From the NCBI RefSeq assembly GCF_900107305.1, contig NZ_FNPL01000011.1, forward strand, positions 1 through 64,000: 64,000 bases of DNA, in the 5' to 3' direction. A program made the translations under genes and the position numbers. Below are positions 35,385 through 43,744 of this stretch, in pieces. This DNA is from Thermoactinomyces sp. DSM 45892. GTDB lineage: Bacteria > Bacillota > Bacilli > Thermoactinomycetales > Thermoactinomycetaceae. The notes beneath the pieces were generated by a model. That model was not told where the DNA came from and did no database searches. It saw only the letters and a list, made by a program, of their open reading frames with translations. The first letter of the stretch is position 1, and every line of letters starts with the position of its first letter.

Positions 35385-37835
35385 ATGTCAATCCAAAAAG
35401 CCCGTATCGCTGTAACAGGCGTAGGGATCATCTGTGCAAATGGCAATGATGTAGAAGAATTTTGGGAGAATGTGGTTGCTGGTAAAAGTGGAATTAAACC
35501 GGTTACTTCTTTAGACTTGTCCCAAATCAATACAAAATTTGGAGGAGAAGTGGGTCATTTCAGGCCTGAAAATCACTTTACCGACGAAGAACGAAAACAT
35601 ATGGATCGCGCGGGGCAGTTTGCGGTTTTAGCTGCCCGAGAGGCGGTTCAATTTGCCAAGATGAATCTATCTGAATTAGATCCCTATCGAGTTGGTATCG
35701 TTTTAGGAACTTCGCTTGGTGGGATGCGTAGTGGAGAAATTTTTCACAAACAATGGATTGAAAACGGATTAGATCAAACGGATGTAAATCTGCTTTATAA
35801 ATACCCTGTCCACACCCCATGTGACAACATCGCCCATGCACTTGGTATCAAAGGGCCTCGAAGTGTCATTTCCAATGCATGTGCAGCCGGAACCAATTCG
35901 ATTGGATATGCAACGGATATCATTCGTACAGGGAAAGCGGATGTCATGATTGCGGGGGGAGTAGATCCGCTAACATTTCTATCATTTAGCGGTTTTAATA
36001 GTTTACAAGCTCTCTCCAGTGAACCATGTGCACCCTATAGCCAAAGTCACGGTCTAAATATCGGTGAAGGTGCAGGTATTCTCATTCTAGAGCGTATGGA
36101 AGATGCTTGTGCTCGGGGCGCTACGATTTTAGCCGAGGTTCTCGATTATGACCTCTCAGCCGATTCCTATCATCAAACAGCACCCGACCCAGGGGGCGCA
36201 GGTGCGATTCGCTCGATGAAAGGAGCATTAAATAAGGCAGGACTGACTGAACAGGATCTTTCGTATATCAATGGACACGGTACAGGTACTCCTACGAATG
36301 ATGCTTCTGAACCAAAGGCGCTACGGAGTATTATCAAAGAACAAGCTGTTCCTATTTCATCAACCAAATCTATGTTGGGTCACACATTAGGAGCTGCAGG
36401 TGCAGTGGAAGCTGTTACGTCCGTCTTAGCGATTCATCGTTCCTTTATCCCTCCTACAATCAACTTTGATGAGGATAGTCAAAAATTTGATTTGGACTTT
36501 GTTCCCAATAAAGGACGAGAAGCAAAGATAAACACGGTTCTTTCTAACTCGTTTGCATTTGGAGGGAATAATGCAACGGCTCTTTTTGGAAAGCACCATG
36601 ATCAAAAGCCAACCCCTGCTCAGGCACCAAGGAAGAAAGTTTTGCTAACAGGTGTAGGTGTGTTAGCTGGTAATGTTGCCAACATGCAGCAGTTTGATCA
36701 ACTGGTAAAAGGAGAAGAGAGCGGGATTTCGGAGGTTCATCGATTTGACACCAAGCCTTACGGCCAGTCAGAAGCTGGACAAATCCCTGATATTCCTTAT
36801 AAAAAGATGATTAATCCAAGCATGTTACGAAGAATGGACACGCTGAGTAAGCAAGCGGTTGCGGTAACGAAAATGGCATTGGATGATGCGAAGCTCAAGA
36901 TTACCCGTAATAACAGCGAAAAAGTAGGCGTGATTTTCGCGACAGGCACAGGTCCGACAGAGACAGTAGAATCCTTTAACCGTGTAGTCATTCAAGAAGG
37001 GGCGAAGATGGCGAATGCCCAGCTTTTCCCGAATACGGTGATGAATGCTGCTGCAGGTCATATTGGACTCCATTTTAAAGTTAAGGGACCTACTTCTACG
37101 ATTACAGCTGGTGGGGTCTCAGCGATTAGCGCCTTATATTATGCTTACTCACTGATTCAACTAGGTGGATGTGATACGGTCATTGTGGTGACATCAGATG
37201 AGTTTAATGAGCCGTTACTTGCGGGTCATGGCCGGATTCCCAACTTCTTGAGTAAAACCAAGTCAAGACCCTTTGCTAGTGATCGGGATGGAGTCGTGCT
37301 CGGAGAAGGAAGCGTGGCGATGATCGTGGAGAGCGAAGAAGCAGCAAAGGCTCGTAATGCACGGGTTCTCGCAGAGTGCAAAGGGTTTGGTATGACATCT
37401 GATCATCATAAAATTGCAAGCCTAAATCCGGAGGGAACGGAGTGGGCAAAGTCATTTGAGCTGGCTCTATCAGATACTGGTTTAGCTACAGAAGATATCG
37501 GCTATATTGCTGCCGCGGCAAATGGACATCATCTCTTTGATCCGATTGAAGCAAAAGCAATCCATCAAGTGTTCCAAGATAAAGTCCCTGTTAGTGCACC
37601 GGGTTCCATCTTCGGGGAAACACATGGCACAGCTGGTTCCATTGGCTTGTTAACCGCTTTGTCTGCCTTGGATGGTACGATTCCTTTTACCCGGAATTTA
37701 GAGAATCCAATGTCCGATGTAAACCTTGATTATGTAATGGGTGGGCCGCGTAAGGCTCAGGTAGATCATGCATTGATTAGTTCGTATGCGTATGGTGGGA
37801 ATTATCATTCGTTGGTGCTCAGTCGTTATGAGTAA
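35385..37835 (+). CDS. tandem ketosynthase: active KS fused to a chain-length-factor-like KS
   Basis: The 816-residue protein holds two complete thiolase-fold ketosynthase domains. Domain 1 (about 5-405) has Cys166 in SNACAAG, His298 in NGHGTGTPTND, Lys328 and His333 in TKSMLGHTLGAAG, so it should be a condensing enzyme. A Pro-rich linker follows (about 405-420). Domain 2 (about 420-816) reads TITAGGVSA where the Cys should be (Gly576), GHHLFDPIEA at the first His site and FGETHGTAG at the second. It therefore cannot condense normally and looks like the KS-beta/chain-length factor of type II polyketide synthases. Those partners are normally separate proteins forming a heterodimer. AAGGCGGTG precedes ATG 35385. 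No terminator is seen just after it. Confidence 0.9.
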   Translation: MSIQKARIAVTGVGIICANGNDVEEFWENVVAGKSGIKPVTSLDLSQINTKFGGEVGHFRPENHFTDEERKHMDRAGQFAVLAAREAVQFAKMNLSELDPYRVGIVLGTSLGGMRSGEIFHKQWIENGLDQTDVNLLYKYPVHTPCDNIAHALGIKGPRSVISNACAAGTNSIGYATDIIRTGKADVMIAGGVDPLTFLSFSGFNSLQALSSEPCAPYSQSHGLNIGEGAGILILERMEDACARGATILAEVLDYDLSADSYHQTAPDPGGAGAIRSMKGALNKAGLTEQDLSYINGHGTGTPTNDASEPKALRSIIKEQAVPISSTKSMLGHTLGAAGAVEAVTSVLAIHRSFIPPTINFDEDSQKFDLDFVPNKGREAKINTVLSNSFAFGGNNATALFGKHHDQKPTPAQAPRKKVLLTGVGVLAGNVANMQQFDQLVKGEESGISEVHRFDTKPYGQSEAGQIPDIPYKKMINPSMLRRMDTLSKQAVAVTKMALDDAKLKITRNNSEKVGVIFATGTGPTETVESFNRVVIQEGAKMANAQLFPNTVMNAAAGHIGLHFKVKGPTSTITAGGVSAISALYYAYSLIQLGGCDTVIVVTSDEFNEPLLAGHGRIPNFLSKTKSRPFASDRDGVVLGEGSVAMIVESEEAAKARNARVLAECKGFGMTSDHHKIASLNPEGTEWAKSFELALSDTGLATEDIGYIAAAANGHHLFDPIEAKAIHQVFQDKVPVSAPGSIFGETHGTAGSIGLLTALSALDGTIPFTRNLENPMSDVNLDYVMGGPRKAQVDHALISSYAYGGNYHSLVLSRYE

Positions 37836-37934
37836 GGGTGGAGAATTAAGCTAATCACCAAATATTTTGGAGAACGACCGGGGGAAGTGTGGATAATCGG
37901 TTGTTTATGAAGGGCTTATTGGATGATCAGAACC

Positions 37935-38110
37935 GGGAGAGATCTGTTCGACCACTGCTCAAATACCGACCCAGCAGGGAAGTAGGGATTGCTCGCTCCG
38001 CAATCCTCCTCTAGGGAGGTGCAAGACTCGCAAAGTACGCTCGGACATTGCACCAAAAGCGCCCCACGCTATGGATCGCTAATATTGCAAGAGGTTGAAC
38101 AGACTCTCCC
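37935..38110 (+). ncRNA. candidate structured RNA (or small inverted-repeat element)
   Basis: Bases 37935-37953 pair with 38093-38110 to form an 18-bp helix with one bulged A (37942) and one G-U pair. Inside it lie hairpins at 37955-37977 (5 bp), 37985-38007 (GGATTGC/GCAATCC, 7 bp plus G-U), 38018-38054 (GGTGCAA/TTGCACC, 7 bp), and a weak one at 38058-38070. The layout is a multibranch junction closed by a long stem. I could not match it to a known riboswitch, 6S, SRP, RNase P or tmRNA. A MITE with 18-bp terminal inverted repeats is the alternative, but no target duplication is visible at the ends. Confidence 0.55.
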
Positions 38111-38194
38111 CTCTCTAGCCCCTAATTTCTGATGCATAAACCAACCTGGTTGTTGTGGGTGCTTATCTAGAAAGTAAACTTGATTTGCATGATT

Positions 38195-38228
38195 GGGAAG
38201 AGAACAAGCAATTTCTTTTTCTCTTCCC
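38195..38228. other. 8-bp hairpin
   Basis: GGGAAGAG at 38195-38202 pairs perfectly with CTCTTCCC at 38221-38228 around an 18-base loop. It lies in the 741-base non-coding stretch between the ketosynthase gene and the spsI-like gene. No T tract follows. Confidence 0.5.
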
Positions 38229-38246
38229 TACAGTTCTGTTAATGAA

Positions 38247-38334
38247 TCAGTATTGGAGATGGAAGAGGGGCAATGTGTCTGATCATAGCGATGTTAGTGA
38301 GTCTGTTTAGCGCAGTCATTGGAAGCTCGGGTGT
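38247..38334 (+). repeat. dispersed intergenic repeat, copy B
   Basis: This stretch matches 4157-4247 in the aroB-hisC gap (blocks CAGTATT, GGAAGAGGGGCA, GATGTTAGTGAGTCTG and TTAGCG). Downstream up to 38576 there is a GTGGCAAA/TTTTGCCAC hairpin at about 38338-38382 and no believable gene. An 80-codon frame at 38273-38515 lacks a binding site and typical composition. Confidence 0.5.
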
Positions 38335-38480
38335 TTTGTGGCAAATGTTTGAGCGGTTTTTGCGAGTTTTTGCCACTTGCCCGAAGCTGAGAATGACGGA
38401 GCGGACTTGCTTTTCCACATCTTTGCAGGCTCACTATTTAGCAGTGATCAGATACATGCCCCGTGCCGGCTTCCATAGTT

Positions 38481-38512
38481 GGCTTAGCTTATCAACAAGC
38501 CTATTTTTTTCC
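38481..38512 (+). terminator. weak terminator-like hairpin upstream of the spsI-like gene
   Basis: GGCTT pairs with AAGCC over 5 bp around an 11-base loop, then a run of seven T residues follows after TA. Confidence 0.4.
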
Positions 38513-38576
38513 TAGCTAATTGGCTGATACTAGTATGACTCTACACGATTCCTTAACCAAATGAGGTGGATATATC

Positions 38577-39311
38577 ATGAAAGGCGTGATTTTAGCAGGT
38601 GGAACGGGATCCCGATTGTATCCGTTGACAAAGGTGACAAATAAGCATCTACTTCCCGTTGGGGAATACCCTATGATTTATCATCCGATCTACAAATTAC
38701 GTCAATCAGGCATTCAAGACATATTGATCGTAACCGGCCGGGAGCATATGGGGGATGTAGTGAACCTCTTAGGAAGTGGAGTTGAGTTTGGGGTTTCGTT
38801 TACCTATAAAGTTCAAGATCAAGCAGGTGGGATCGCGCAGGCTTTAGGACTAGCTAAGGATTTTGTTGGCGATGATTTGGTTACCGTTTTACTAGGAGAT
38901 AATATATTTTTAGATGATATTTCTTCTTGTGTCCAAACGTTTCAGAATCAGGCCCAAGGGGCTAAAATACTGATTAAGCGTGTGGATGACCCCAAGCGCT
39001 TTGGCGTACCTGAGATCGATGGAGATCAAATTATATCCATTCAAGAGAAACCATCTGATCCCAAAAGCTCCTACGCAGTAACGGGGATTTATCTATATGA
39101 CCACCATGTCTTTGAGATTATCAAAACACTTCAACCATCAAAGCGTGGGGAACTTGAGATAACCGATGTAAATAATGCTTATATTAGAAAAAAACAACTA
39201 ACCTATGACATACTAGATGGATGGTGGACGGATGCAGGAACCATTCACTCTCTAGCCATTGCAAATAAGCTATCTAGTGAGATAGCTTATGATGTGATAG
39301 AAATGAAATAA
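38577..39311 (+). CDS. sugar-1-phosphate nucleotidyltransferase (SpsI/RmlA short type)
   Basis: The 244-residue enzyme has the nucleotidyltransferase signature AGGTGSRLYPLT, the conserved lysine in NKHLLPVG, and VLLGDNIFLDD and IQEKPSDPKSS. It ends at GWWTDAGT followed by a short tail. It likely makes dTDP-glucose or a related activated sugar. RmlA is about 290 residues; this short form matches the spore coat polysaccharide protein SpsI of B. subtilis (246). The other sps or rml genes are not here, so it is an orphan. Its position downstream of the ketosynthase cluster may be chance or may supply a sugar donor to the GT-B-like protein. Confidence 0.85.
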   Translation: MKGVILAGGTGSRLYPLTKVTNKHLLPVGEYPMIYHPIYKLRQSGIQDILIVTGREHMGDVVNLLGSGVEFGVSFTYKVQDQAGGIAQALGLAKDFVGDDLVTVLLGDNIFLDDISSCVQTFQNQAQGAKILIKRVDDPKRFGVPEIDGDQIISIQEKPSDPKSSYAVTGIYLYDHHVFEIIKTLQPSKRGELEITDVNNAYIRKKQLTYDILDGWWTDAGTIHSLAIANKLSSEIAYDVIEMK

Positions 39312-39316
39312 TGGAT

Positions 39317-39643
39317 TTATTCAACTGATCCGGTAGTATTTTTTCCATTCCAGTAGCGAAGATAAGTCGTTTCATCTGTTGCTTCTTTTTTGATCATTTT
39401 CCCATCCGCATCTCTTGTAATCTCATATTCTTGGTAGGCTTCGACTTGATAACTACCTTTGTCTTGCCGGCTTTGTAGTTCAGAGGAGTATTCACTTTTT
39501 CCACCATTTTGTGTGGGAAATGCGGTAGCTGGGACGGAGTTTGCATTTGGGACCCAGAGAAACATGGAAACAAGCATCAGATTGACTGCAATGGCGGTTA
39601 CTAAGCAGGATTGCATGATGATGGGAAACCATTTATTTTTCAT
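39317..39643 (-). CDS. small exported or membrane-anchored protein, unknown
   Basis: The 108-residue protein has a hydrophobic segment at about residues 8-33 after a basic MKNKW start, then a hydrophilic tail rich in Glu, Tyr and Ser (YQVEAYQEYEITRDADGK). It is probably anchored by an uncleaved signal, although ANS or ATA sites could permit cleavage. AGAGGAGG 5 bases before the ATG on the minus strand supports translation. It runs convergent to the spsI-like gene with a 5-base gap. I do not recognise the family. Confidence 0.65.
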   Translation of the reverse strand: MKNKWFPIIMQSCLVTAIAVNLMLVSMFLWVPNANSVPATAFPTQNGGKSEYSSELQSRQDKGSYQVEAYQEYEITRDADGKMIKKEATDETTYLRYWNGKNTTGSVE

Positions 39644-39706
39644 CGTATCCTCCTCTAACTGAGCTTTACCTTCTATTTATGAGACAACTATCTTTTTAGA
39701 ACTAAC

Positions 39707-39762
39707 GAAGAGGATCCACTATTTTGGTTGCTACTACGCATCTAAAATAGTGGATCCTCTTA
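39707..39762. terminator. perfect 18-bp inverted repeat, likely terminator
   Basis: Arms 39708-39725 and 39744-39761 are perfect inverted copies around an 18-base loop. It lies just past the 3' end of the minus-strand HAD gene and upstream of the small exported protein gene. The flanks are only moderately T- or A-rich, so terminator strength is uncertain. Confidence 0.65.
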
Positions 39763-39775
39763 TTATTTTCCATGA

Positions 39776-40600
39776 TTATGACTGTAGTTTTAGATGTTTT
39801 TTCAAGTAATTCGCTACACCGTCATGATCATTGTGATCGGTGATGTCATCTGCAACACTTTTTAAGGCTTCGATGGCATTTCCCATGGCTACTCCCTTAC
39901 CGACATATTGGAGCATTCCCATGTCGTTATCTTCGTCGCCGAAAGCGATAATTCGCTCCTTAGGAATATCGTAATAACGAGCTATTCGTTCTACCCCAAC
40001 CGCTTTGTCAACTCCTTGTCGTAGGACTTCCACCACTTGAAAAGGTTCATTCCATTTGCGGTGATGTACGATATGACTGTGACGATTAATAAAGGTTTTT
40101 TGGATTTCATCCCAGTTATGATGGTCATGGAATTGTACGAGTATGCTGGTTGGATGATCTTTTATTAGTTGAAGCAAATCCCCTGTGTGAATTTCGTGTG
40201 CATGCAAGGAGAAGAATGTGTGATCTGTATTTTCGATTCCTGTTATGGAAGAGTAGATATGATCTTCTATTTCTACGAGAATATTTGGCATATCAAGGGA
40301 ATAACAAGTTTCAATAATATGATGAGCTTGCTCTAATGGTATGGTAATATGATGTTTTTCAAAGGACGTATCATAGGGATGATGGCTAAGTGCACCATTA
40401 TAGTTTACGATTGGTGAGCGTAGGCCAAGCTCCTGATAATATTGCATACTCATCCGATAAGGACGTCCTGTCGCAATGGCAACCTCATGCCCCTCCCTCA
40501 TCGCTTGGTGGAGTACTTGCTTCGTGGCTTGTGTTATTTTTTTATCTTCTGTTAGTAATGTTCCATCTAAATCTAGCACTATTAAATGTTTGTTCGACAT
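39776..40600 (-). CDS. Cof-type HAD family phosphatase
   Basis: The 274-residue HAD hydrolase has motif I LDLDGTLL, motif II ATGRP, and the motif III/IV region KAVGVERIARYYDIP with AFGDEDNDMGMLQYVGKGVAMGNA, which defines the Cof/type IIB subgroup. The cap domain spans about residues 85-185. Such enzymes dephosphorylate sugar phosphates, pyridoxal phosphate or FMN; the substrate cannot be told from sequence. GGGGG lies upstream of the ATG on the minus strand. It is divergent from miaB. Confidence 0.92.
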   Translation of the reverse strand: MSNKHLIVLDLDGTLLTEDKKITQATKQVLHQAMREGHEVAIATGRPYRMSMQYYQELGLRSPIVNYNGALSHHPYDTSFEKHHITIPLEQAHHIIETCYSLDMPNILVEIEDHIYSSITGIENTDHTFFSLHAHEIHTGDLLQLIKDHPTSILVQFHDHHNWDEIQKTFINRHSHIVHHRKWNEPFQVVEVLRQGVDKAVGVERIARYYDIPKERIIAFGDEDNDMGMLQYVGKGVAMGNAIEALKSVADDITDHNDHDGVANYLKKHLKLQS

Positions 40601-40724
40601 AAATAAACCCCCGTTTCACTATTCTTTCGATAATGAAAATAATTATACACCATGTACCAAGGAAGTGCGTGAAGATACCTTTATTTCTATTTTTAGGAAT
40701 AGTAAGTGGATTGTTAAGCCTCCA

Positions 40725-40753
40725 TTGAAGAAATAAGGAATTTCAGGTATAAT
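40725..40753 (+). promoter_or_regulatory. sigma-A promoter of the miaB operon
   Basis: TTGAAG at 40725-40730 and a perfect TATAAT at 40748-40753 are separated by 17 bases. A leader of about 100 bases precedes miaB. Confidence 0.65.
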
Positions 40754-40861
40754 CACTTAGTTGTAGGTTGTTTTTCTATTTAAGCGCTACAAGTGACGTT
40801 ATGATTTCATTTAAAATAGATAAGTCTCTAAAAAAATAAATGAGAATTCAGAGGTGGGAGC

Positions 40862-42346
40862 ATGAGTAAAATGAAAAAAGACTTCTCTCAATACTTTCAA
40901 GCCCCTGACTTAAGAGAAGCGAAAAAGCGTGGGAAAGAAGAAGTACAAGTTTTGCAGTTTGAGACATTACCAGATGAAATGAAACAGATCGGAGTGGGTC
41001 ATAAATATTTGATCCAAACGTTTGGTTGTCAGATGAATGTCCATGATAGCGAGACGATGGCAGGTATTTTTGAGATGATGGGTTATTCGCCTACTACAGA
41101 TGAACGCGATGCAGACATCATCTTGCTCAATACATGTGCAATCCGTGAAAATGCTGAGGATAAAGTGTTTGGAGAGTTAGGCCGGCTCAAACATCTTAAG
41201 CTTGAGAAGCCTAATCTGATTCTAGGTGTATGTGGATGTATGTCTCAAGAAGAATCAGTAGTGAATCGGATTCTAAAAAGCTATCAAAATGTGGATTTGG
41301 TATTCGGAACCCATAACATCCATCGTCTGCCCCATCTAGTGCATAATGCGCTTATGAGTAAAGAGATGGTAATCGAAGTTTGGTCAAAAGAGGGAGATGT
41401 AGTAGAGAATATGCCAAAAGTACGTGCAGATGGCTTGCGTGCTTGGGTAAATATCATGTATGGTTGCGATAAATTCTGTACGTACTGTATCGTTCCCTAC
41501 ACCCGTGGGAAGGAACGTAGTCGTCGCCCAGAGGATGTACTTGACGAGATCCGAGAATTGGCTCGTAAAGGCTATCAAGAAGTAACATTGCTTGGCCAAA
41601 ATGTAAATGCATATGGTAAAGATCTAGAAGATCGTAACTATCTCTTCGGCGACTTAATGGATGATGTGCGTAAGATTGGCATTCCCCGAATTCGCTTTAC
41701 AACGAGCCATCCTCGTGACTTTGATGACCACTTAGTGGAAGTGCTTGGTAAAGGTGGTAACTTGGTAGAACACATTCATCTCCCTGTTCAATCTGGAAGT
41801 AGTGAGGTCCTGAAATTAATGGCCCGCAAATATGATCGGGAACGTTATCTAGACTTAGTGCGTAAAATCAAAGAAGCAGTGCCAAATGTGGTTCTAACAA
41901 CAGATATCATCGTTGGCTTCCCAGGTGAAACAGATGAGCAGTTTGAAGAGACGATTTCGTTAGTGAGAGAAGTGGAATTTGATTCCGCCTTTACTTTTAT
42001 CTATTCTCCTCGTGAAGGGACTCCAGCGGCTAAGATGCAGGATGATATTCCGATGGAAGTGAAAAAGGCACGACTCCAGAGACTAAATGAAACTTTAAAT
42101 GAAATAGGTCGTCGTAAAAACGAAGCGTTACGTGGTGAAGTCGTAGAAGTGTTGGTCGAGGGCGAGAGTAAGAAGAATGCAGATGTTCTCTCCGGCCGGA
42201 CTCGTACGAATAAATTGGTAAACTTTGCTGGACCTAAAAGTTTAATTGGTAAAATGGTAATGGTCCGCATCGAAGATCCAAAAACTTGGTCGTTAACAGG
42301 TGTTTGGTTGGAAGATCAACCACAGCAGAAAGTTCCGGTTGCTTAG
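40862..42346 (+). CDS. miaB: tRNA-2-methylthio-N6-dimethylallyladenosine synthase
   Basis: The 494-residue radical-SAM methylthiotransferase adds the 2-methylthio group to i6A37 of tRNA. The N-terminal MTTase domain binds one 4Fe-4S through cysteines in TFGCQMN, NTCAIRE and GVCGCM. The radical-SAM cluster is in [10 protein letters not shown], and a C-terminal TRAM domain follows ([12 protein letters not shown]). The i6A made by MiaA (53001-53930) is its substrate. It heads miaB-ricA-cotE as in Bacillus. ATG 40862 follows GGTGGGAG. Confidence 0.97.
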   Translation: MSKMKKDFSQYFQAPDLREAKKRGKEEVQVLQFETLPDEMKQIGVGHKYLIQTFGCQMNVHDSETMAGIFEMMGYSPTTDERDADIILLNTCAIRENAEDKVFGELGRLKHLKLEKPNLILGVCGCMSQEESVVNRILKSYQNVDLVFGTHNIHRLPHLVHNALMSKEMVIEVWSKEGDVVENMPKVRADGLRAWVNIMYGCDKFCTYCIVPYTRGKERSRRPEDVLDEIRELARKGYQEVTLLGQNVNAYGKDLEDRNYLFGDLMDDVRKIGIPRIRFTTSHPRDFDDHLVEVLGKGGNLVEHIHLPVQSGSSEVLKLMARKYDRERYLDLVRKIKEAVPNVVLTTDIIVGFPGETDEQFEETISLVREVEFDSAFTFIYSPREGTPAAKMQDDIPMEVKKARLQRLNETLNEIGRRKNEALRGEVVEVLVEGESKKNADVLSGRTRTNKLVNFAGPKSLIGKMVMVRIEDPKTWSLTGVWLEDQPQQKVPVA

Positions 42347-42358
42347 GTGGGGTGGCAG

Positions 42359-42787
42359 GTGAAGGATATAATGGAACATCCCGTGCTCGTGTGTGCCAAA
42401 AAACTATCTGAACAGGTGAGTGCTACTGCCGAGGTCAAGCGCTTCCGGCAAGCTGAGAAACAAGTTCAGGATAGTGCGAAGGTAAACCAGTTAATTGATG
42501 AAATTAAGAAGAAACAAAAAGAGTTGGTTCACGCCAAACATTATCATAAAAGCGAGTACGTTCGTTTGCTGGAAAAAGAATTAGAACAGCTACAATATGA
42601 ATTTGATCACCTTCCGATTGTGAAGGAATACCAACAGTATCAAGTAGAGATAAATGATCTTCTGCAAACGATTCAAAATGTCGTGGCAGAAACCGTTTCA
42701 GCAAAAATTCATATTGAGGCGGGAGGAGAAGTCGCTAGAGGCTGTGGTTCTGGCGGTTCGTGTGGCTGCAAAAGCCGTTCAAAATGA
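42359..42787 (+). CDS. ricA: RicA (YmcA) family regulator
   Basis: The 142-residue helical YlbF/YmcA-family protein corresponds to RicA of the RicA-RicF-RicT complex. That complex affects RNase Y-dependent mRNA processing, competence, biofilm and sporulation in B. subtilis. Heptad-like helices fill residues 10-115. The C-terminus GCGSGGSCGCKS offers three cysteines, in line with the iron-sulfur clusters of that complex. GTG 42359, 6 bases after AGGTGGGG, is preferred; the gene begins within 15 bases of the miaB stop. CotE follows. Confidence 0.88.
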   Translation: MKDIMEHPVLVCAKKLSEQVSATAEVKRFRQAEKQVQDSAKVNQLIDEIKKKQKELVHAKHYHKSEYVRLLEKELEQLQYEFDHLPIVKEYQQYQVEINDLLQTIQNVVAETVSAKIHIEAGGEVARGCGSGGSCGCKSRSK

Positions 42788-42877
42788 AAAAACTTTGAGA
42801 TCTGTTAGTTCCCTCATGCACCCTAGGCGTACGCCCTGCATATACTCAAGTGAACGACCGTTTGAGGAGGGAATAAG

Positions 42878-43468
42878 GTGGCAAATACAGATCGATCAGT
42901 TGAATACCGTCAAATCATGTCGAGAGCGATTTGTGGGAAAGGACGGAAGTTTTGTCAAGTGAAACACTCTATCCACCCACCTGACCACATTCACCACATA
43001 TTAGGAGCGTGGTTAATTAATCACAATTATGAAAGCTCTAAGGTAGGTGAAGCGGTCGAGGTACGTGGTACGTATGATGTGAATATTTGGTACTCCACCA
43101 AAGGAAATACCAAGACAGATGTCATGACAGAAACAGTACACTACGCAGAAAAAATTCCCCTTACGTACTATGATCGCTATACACGCGAAGGGACTGTTAA
43201 TGTAAGTACGATTTGTACACAGACTCCCAATTGTGTAGCAGCAAAGCTTTCTCCCCATAAAGATTCCATTTCTATCAAAGTGGAAAAAGAATTTGTCGTG
43301 GAGCTGATAGGTGAAACAAAAGTCACAGTAGCCGTCTTCCCACATGAACTTGGTGATTGGGATGATAAAGACAAAGAAGACTTCATAAGCGAGATGGCTG
43401 AAGAAGACGAGTATGACACCTTCGATGACCTAGATCCAGACTTAGTCTTTGATGATTTGGAAGACTGA
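42878..43468 (+). CDS. cotE: outer spore coat morphogenetic protein CotE
   Basis: The 196-residue protein is the organiser of the outer spore coat in Bacillus. Family features are the N-terminal MSRAICGKGRKFCQ, the HSIHPPDHIHHILGAWLINH stretch, VRGTYDVNIWYS, and a strongly acidic C-terminus (EEDEYDTFDDLDPDLVFDDLED region). The start is GTG 42878 after GAGGAGG. The position between ricA and mutS matches B. subtilis. It proves that the organism is a spore-former of Bacillales type. Expression is expected from a mother-cell promoter, but I could not define one. Confidence 0.96.
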   Translation: MANTDRSVEYRQIMSRAICGKGRKFCQVKHSIHPPDHIHHILGAWLINHNYESSKVGEAVEVRGTYDVNIWYSTKGNTKTDVMTETVHYAEKIPLTYYDRYTREGTVNVSTICTQTPNCVAAKLSPHKDSISIKVEKEFVVELIGETKVTVAVFPHELGDWDDKDKEDFISEMAEEDEYDTFDDLDPDLVFDDLED

Positions 43469-43476
43469 TTCTTAGT

Positions 43477-43514
43477 AAAGCTACTGGCAAATGATGCCGG
43501 TAGCTTTATTTTTT
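43477..43514 (+). terminator. terminator after cotE
   Basis: A 13-bp stem AAAGCTACTGGCA/TGCCGGTAGCTTT with one G-U pair and a 5-base loop runs into a T-rich tail. Confidence 0.92.
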
Positions 43515-43559
43515 ATAGAAATAGAAAATATGTTCATAGGTACGTAAAAATAACTAGAG

Positions 43560-43611
43560 ACAGACTCCAGCCCGCATGGATTCGAATACTATAGCAGGGA
43601 GTCTGTTTTTT
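43560..43611 (+). terminator. second hairpin terminator before the amidoligase gene
   Basis: CAGACTCC at 43561-43568 pairs with GGAGTCTG at 43598-43605 around a 29-base loop, followed by six T residues. It may back up the cotE terminator or act in the leader of the next gene. The remaining bases to 43744 hold no other clear element. Confidence 0.7.
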
Positions 43612-43744
43612 GGAATGAGAATAAGTGGCTTGATAATACTCACTTGTGCTGATGCATTTGCATATAAATAACCAATGGATTTGGCTTTTTCGGTATTAAG
43701 GCATAAAAGGTAGCCGTGGGTGGTGCGTAGAAAGGGGAAAGGTT

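Noticed and set aside
37859-37871. CCAAATATTTTGG palindrome after the double KS gene as a terminator
   Set aside because: The stem is only 5 bp of mostly A-T pairs and no T run follows.
37985-38060. T-box or cobalamin riboswitch reading of the structured region
   Set aside because: The stretch AGGGAGGTGCAAG only loosely resembles the T-box core. No GGNACCGCG block, B12 box or downstream terminator/antiterminator pair was found, and the following gene is 470 bases away.
38273-38515. 80-codon open frame before the spsI-like gene
   Set aside because: It lies within the dispersed repeat, has no ribosome binding site and odd composition, and the repeat copy at 4157-4247 does not keep the frame.
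43561-43605. tRNA-like element containing GATTCGAAT
   Set aside because: Only the outer stem pairs. D-, anticodon and T-stems cannot be formed, and a T run follows as in a terminator.
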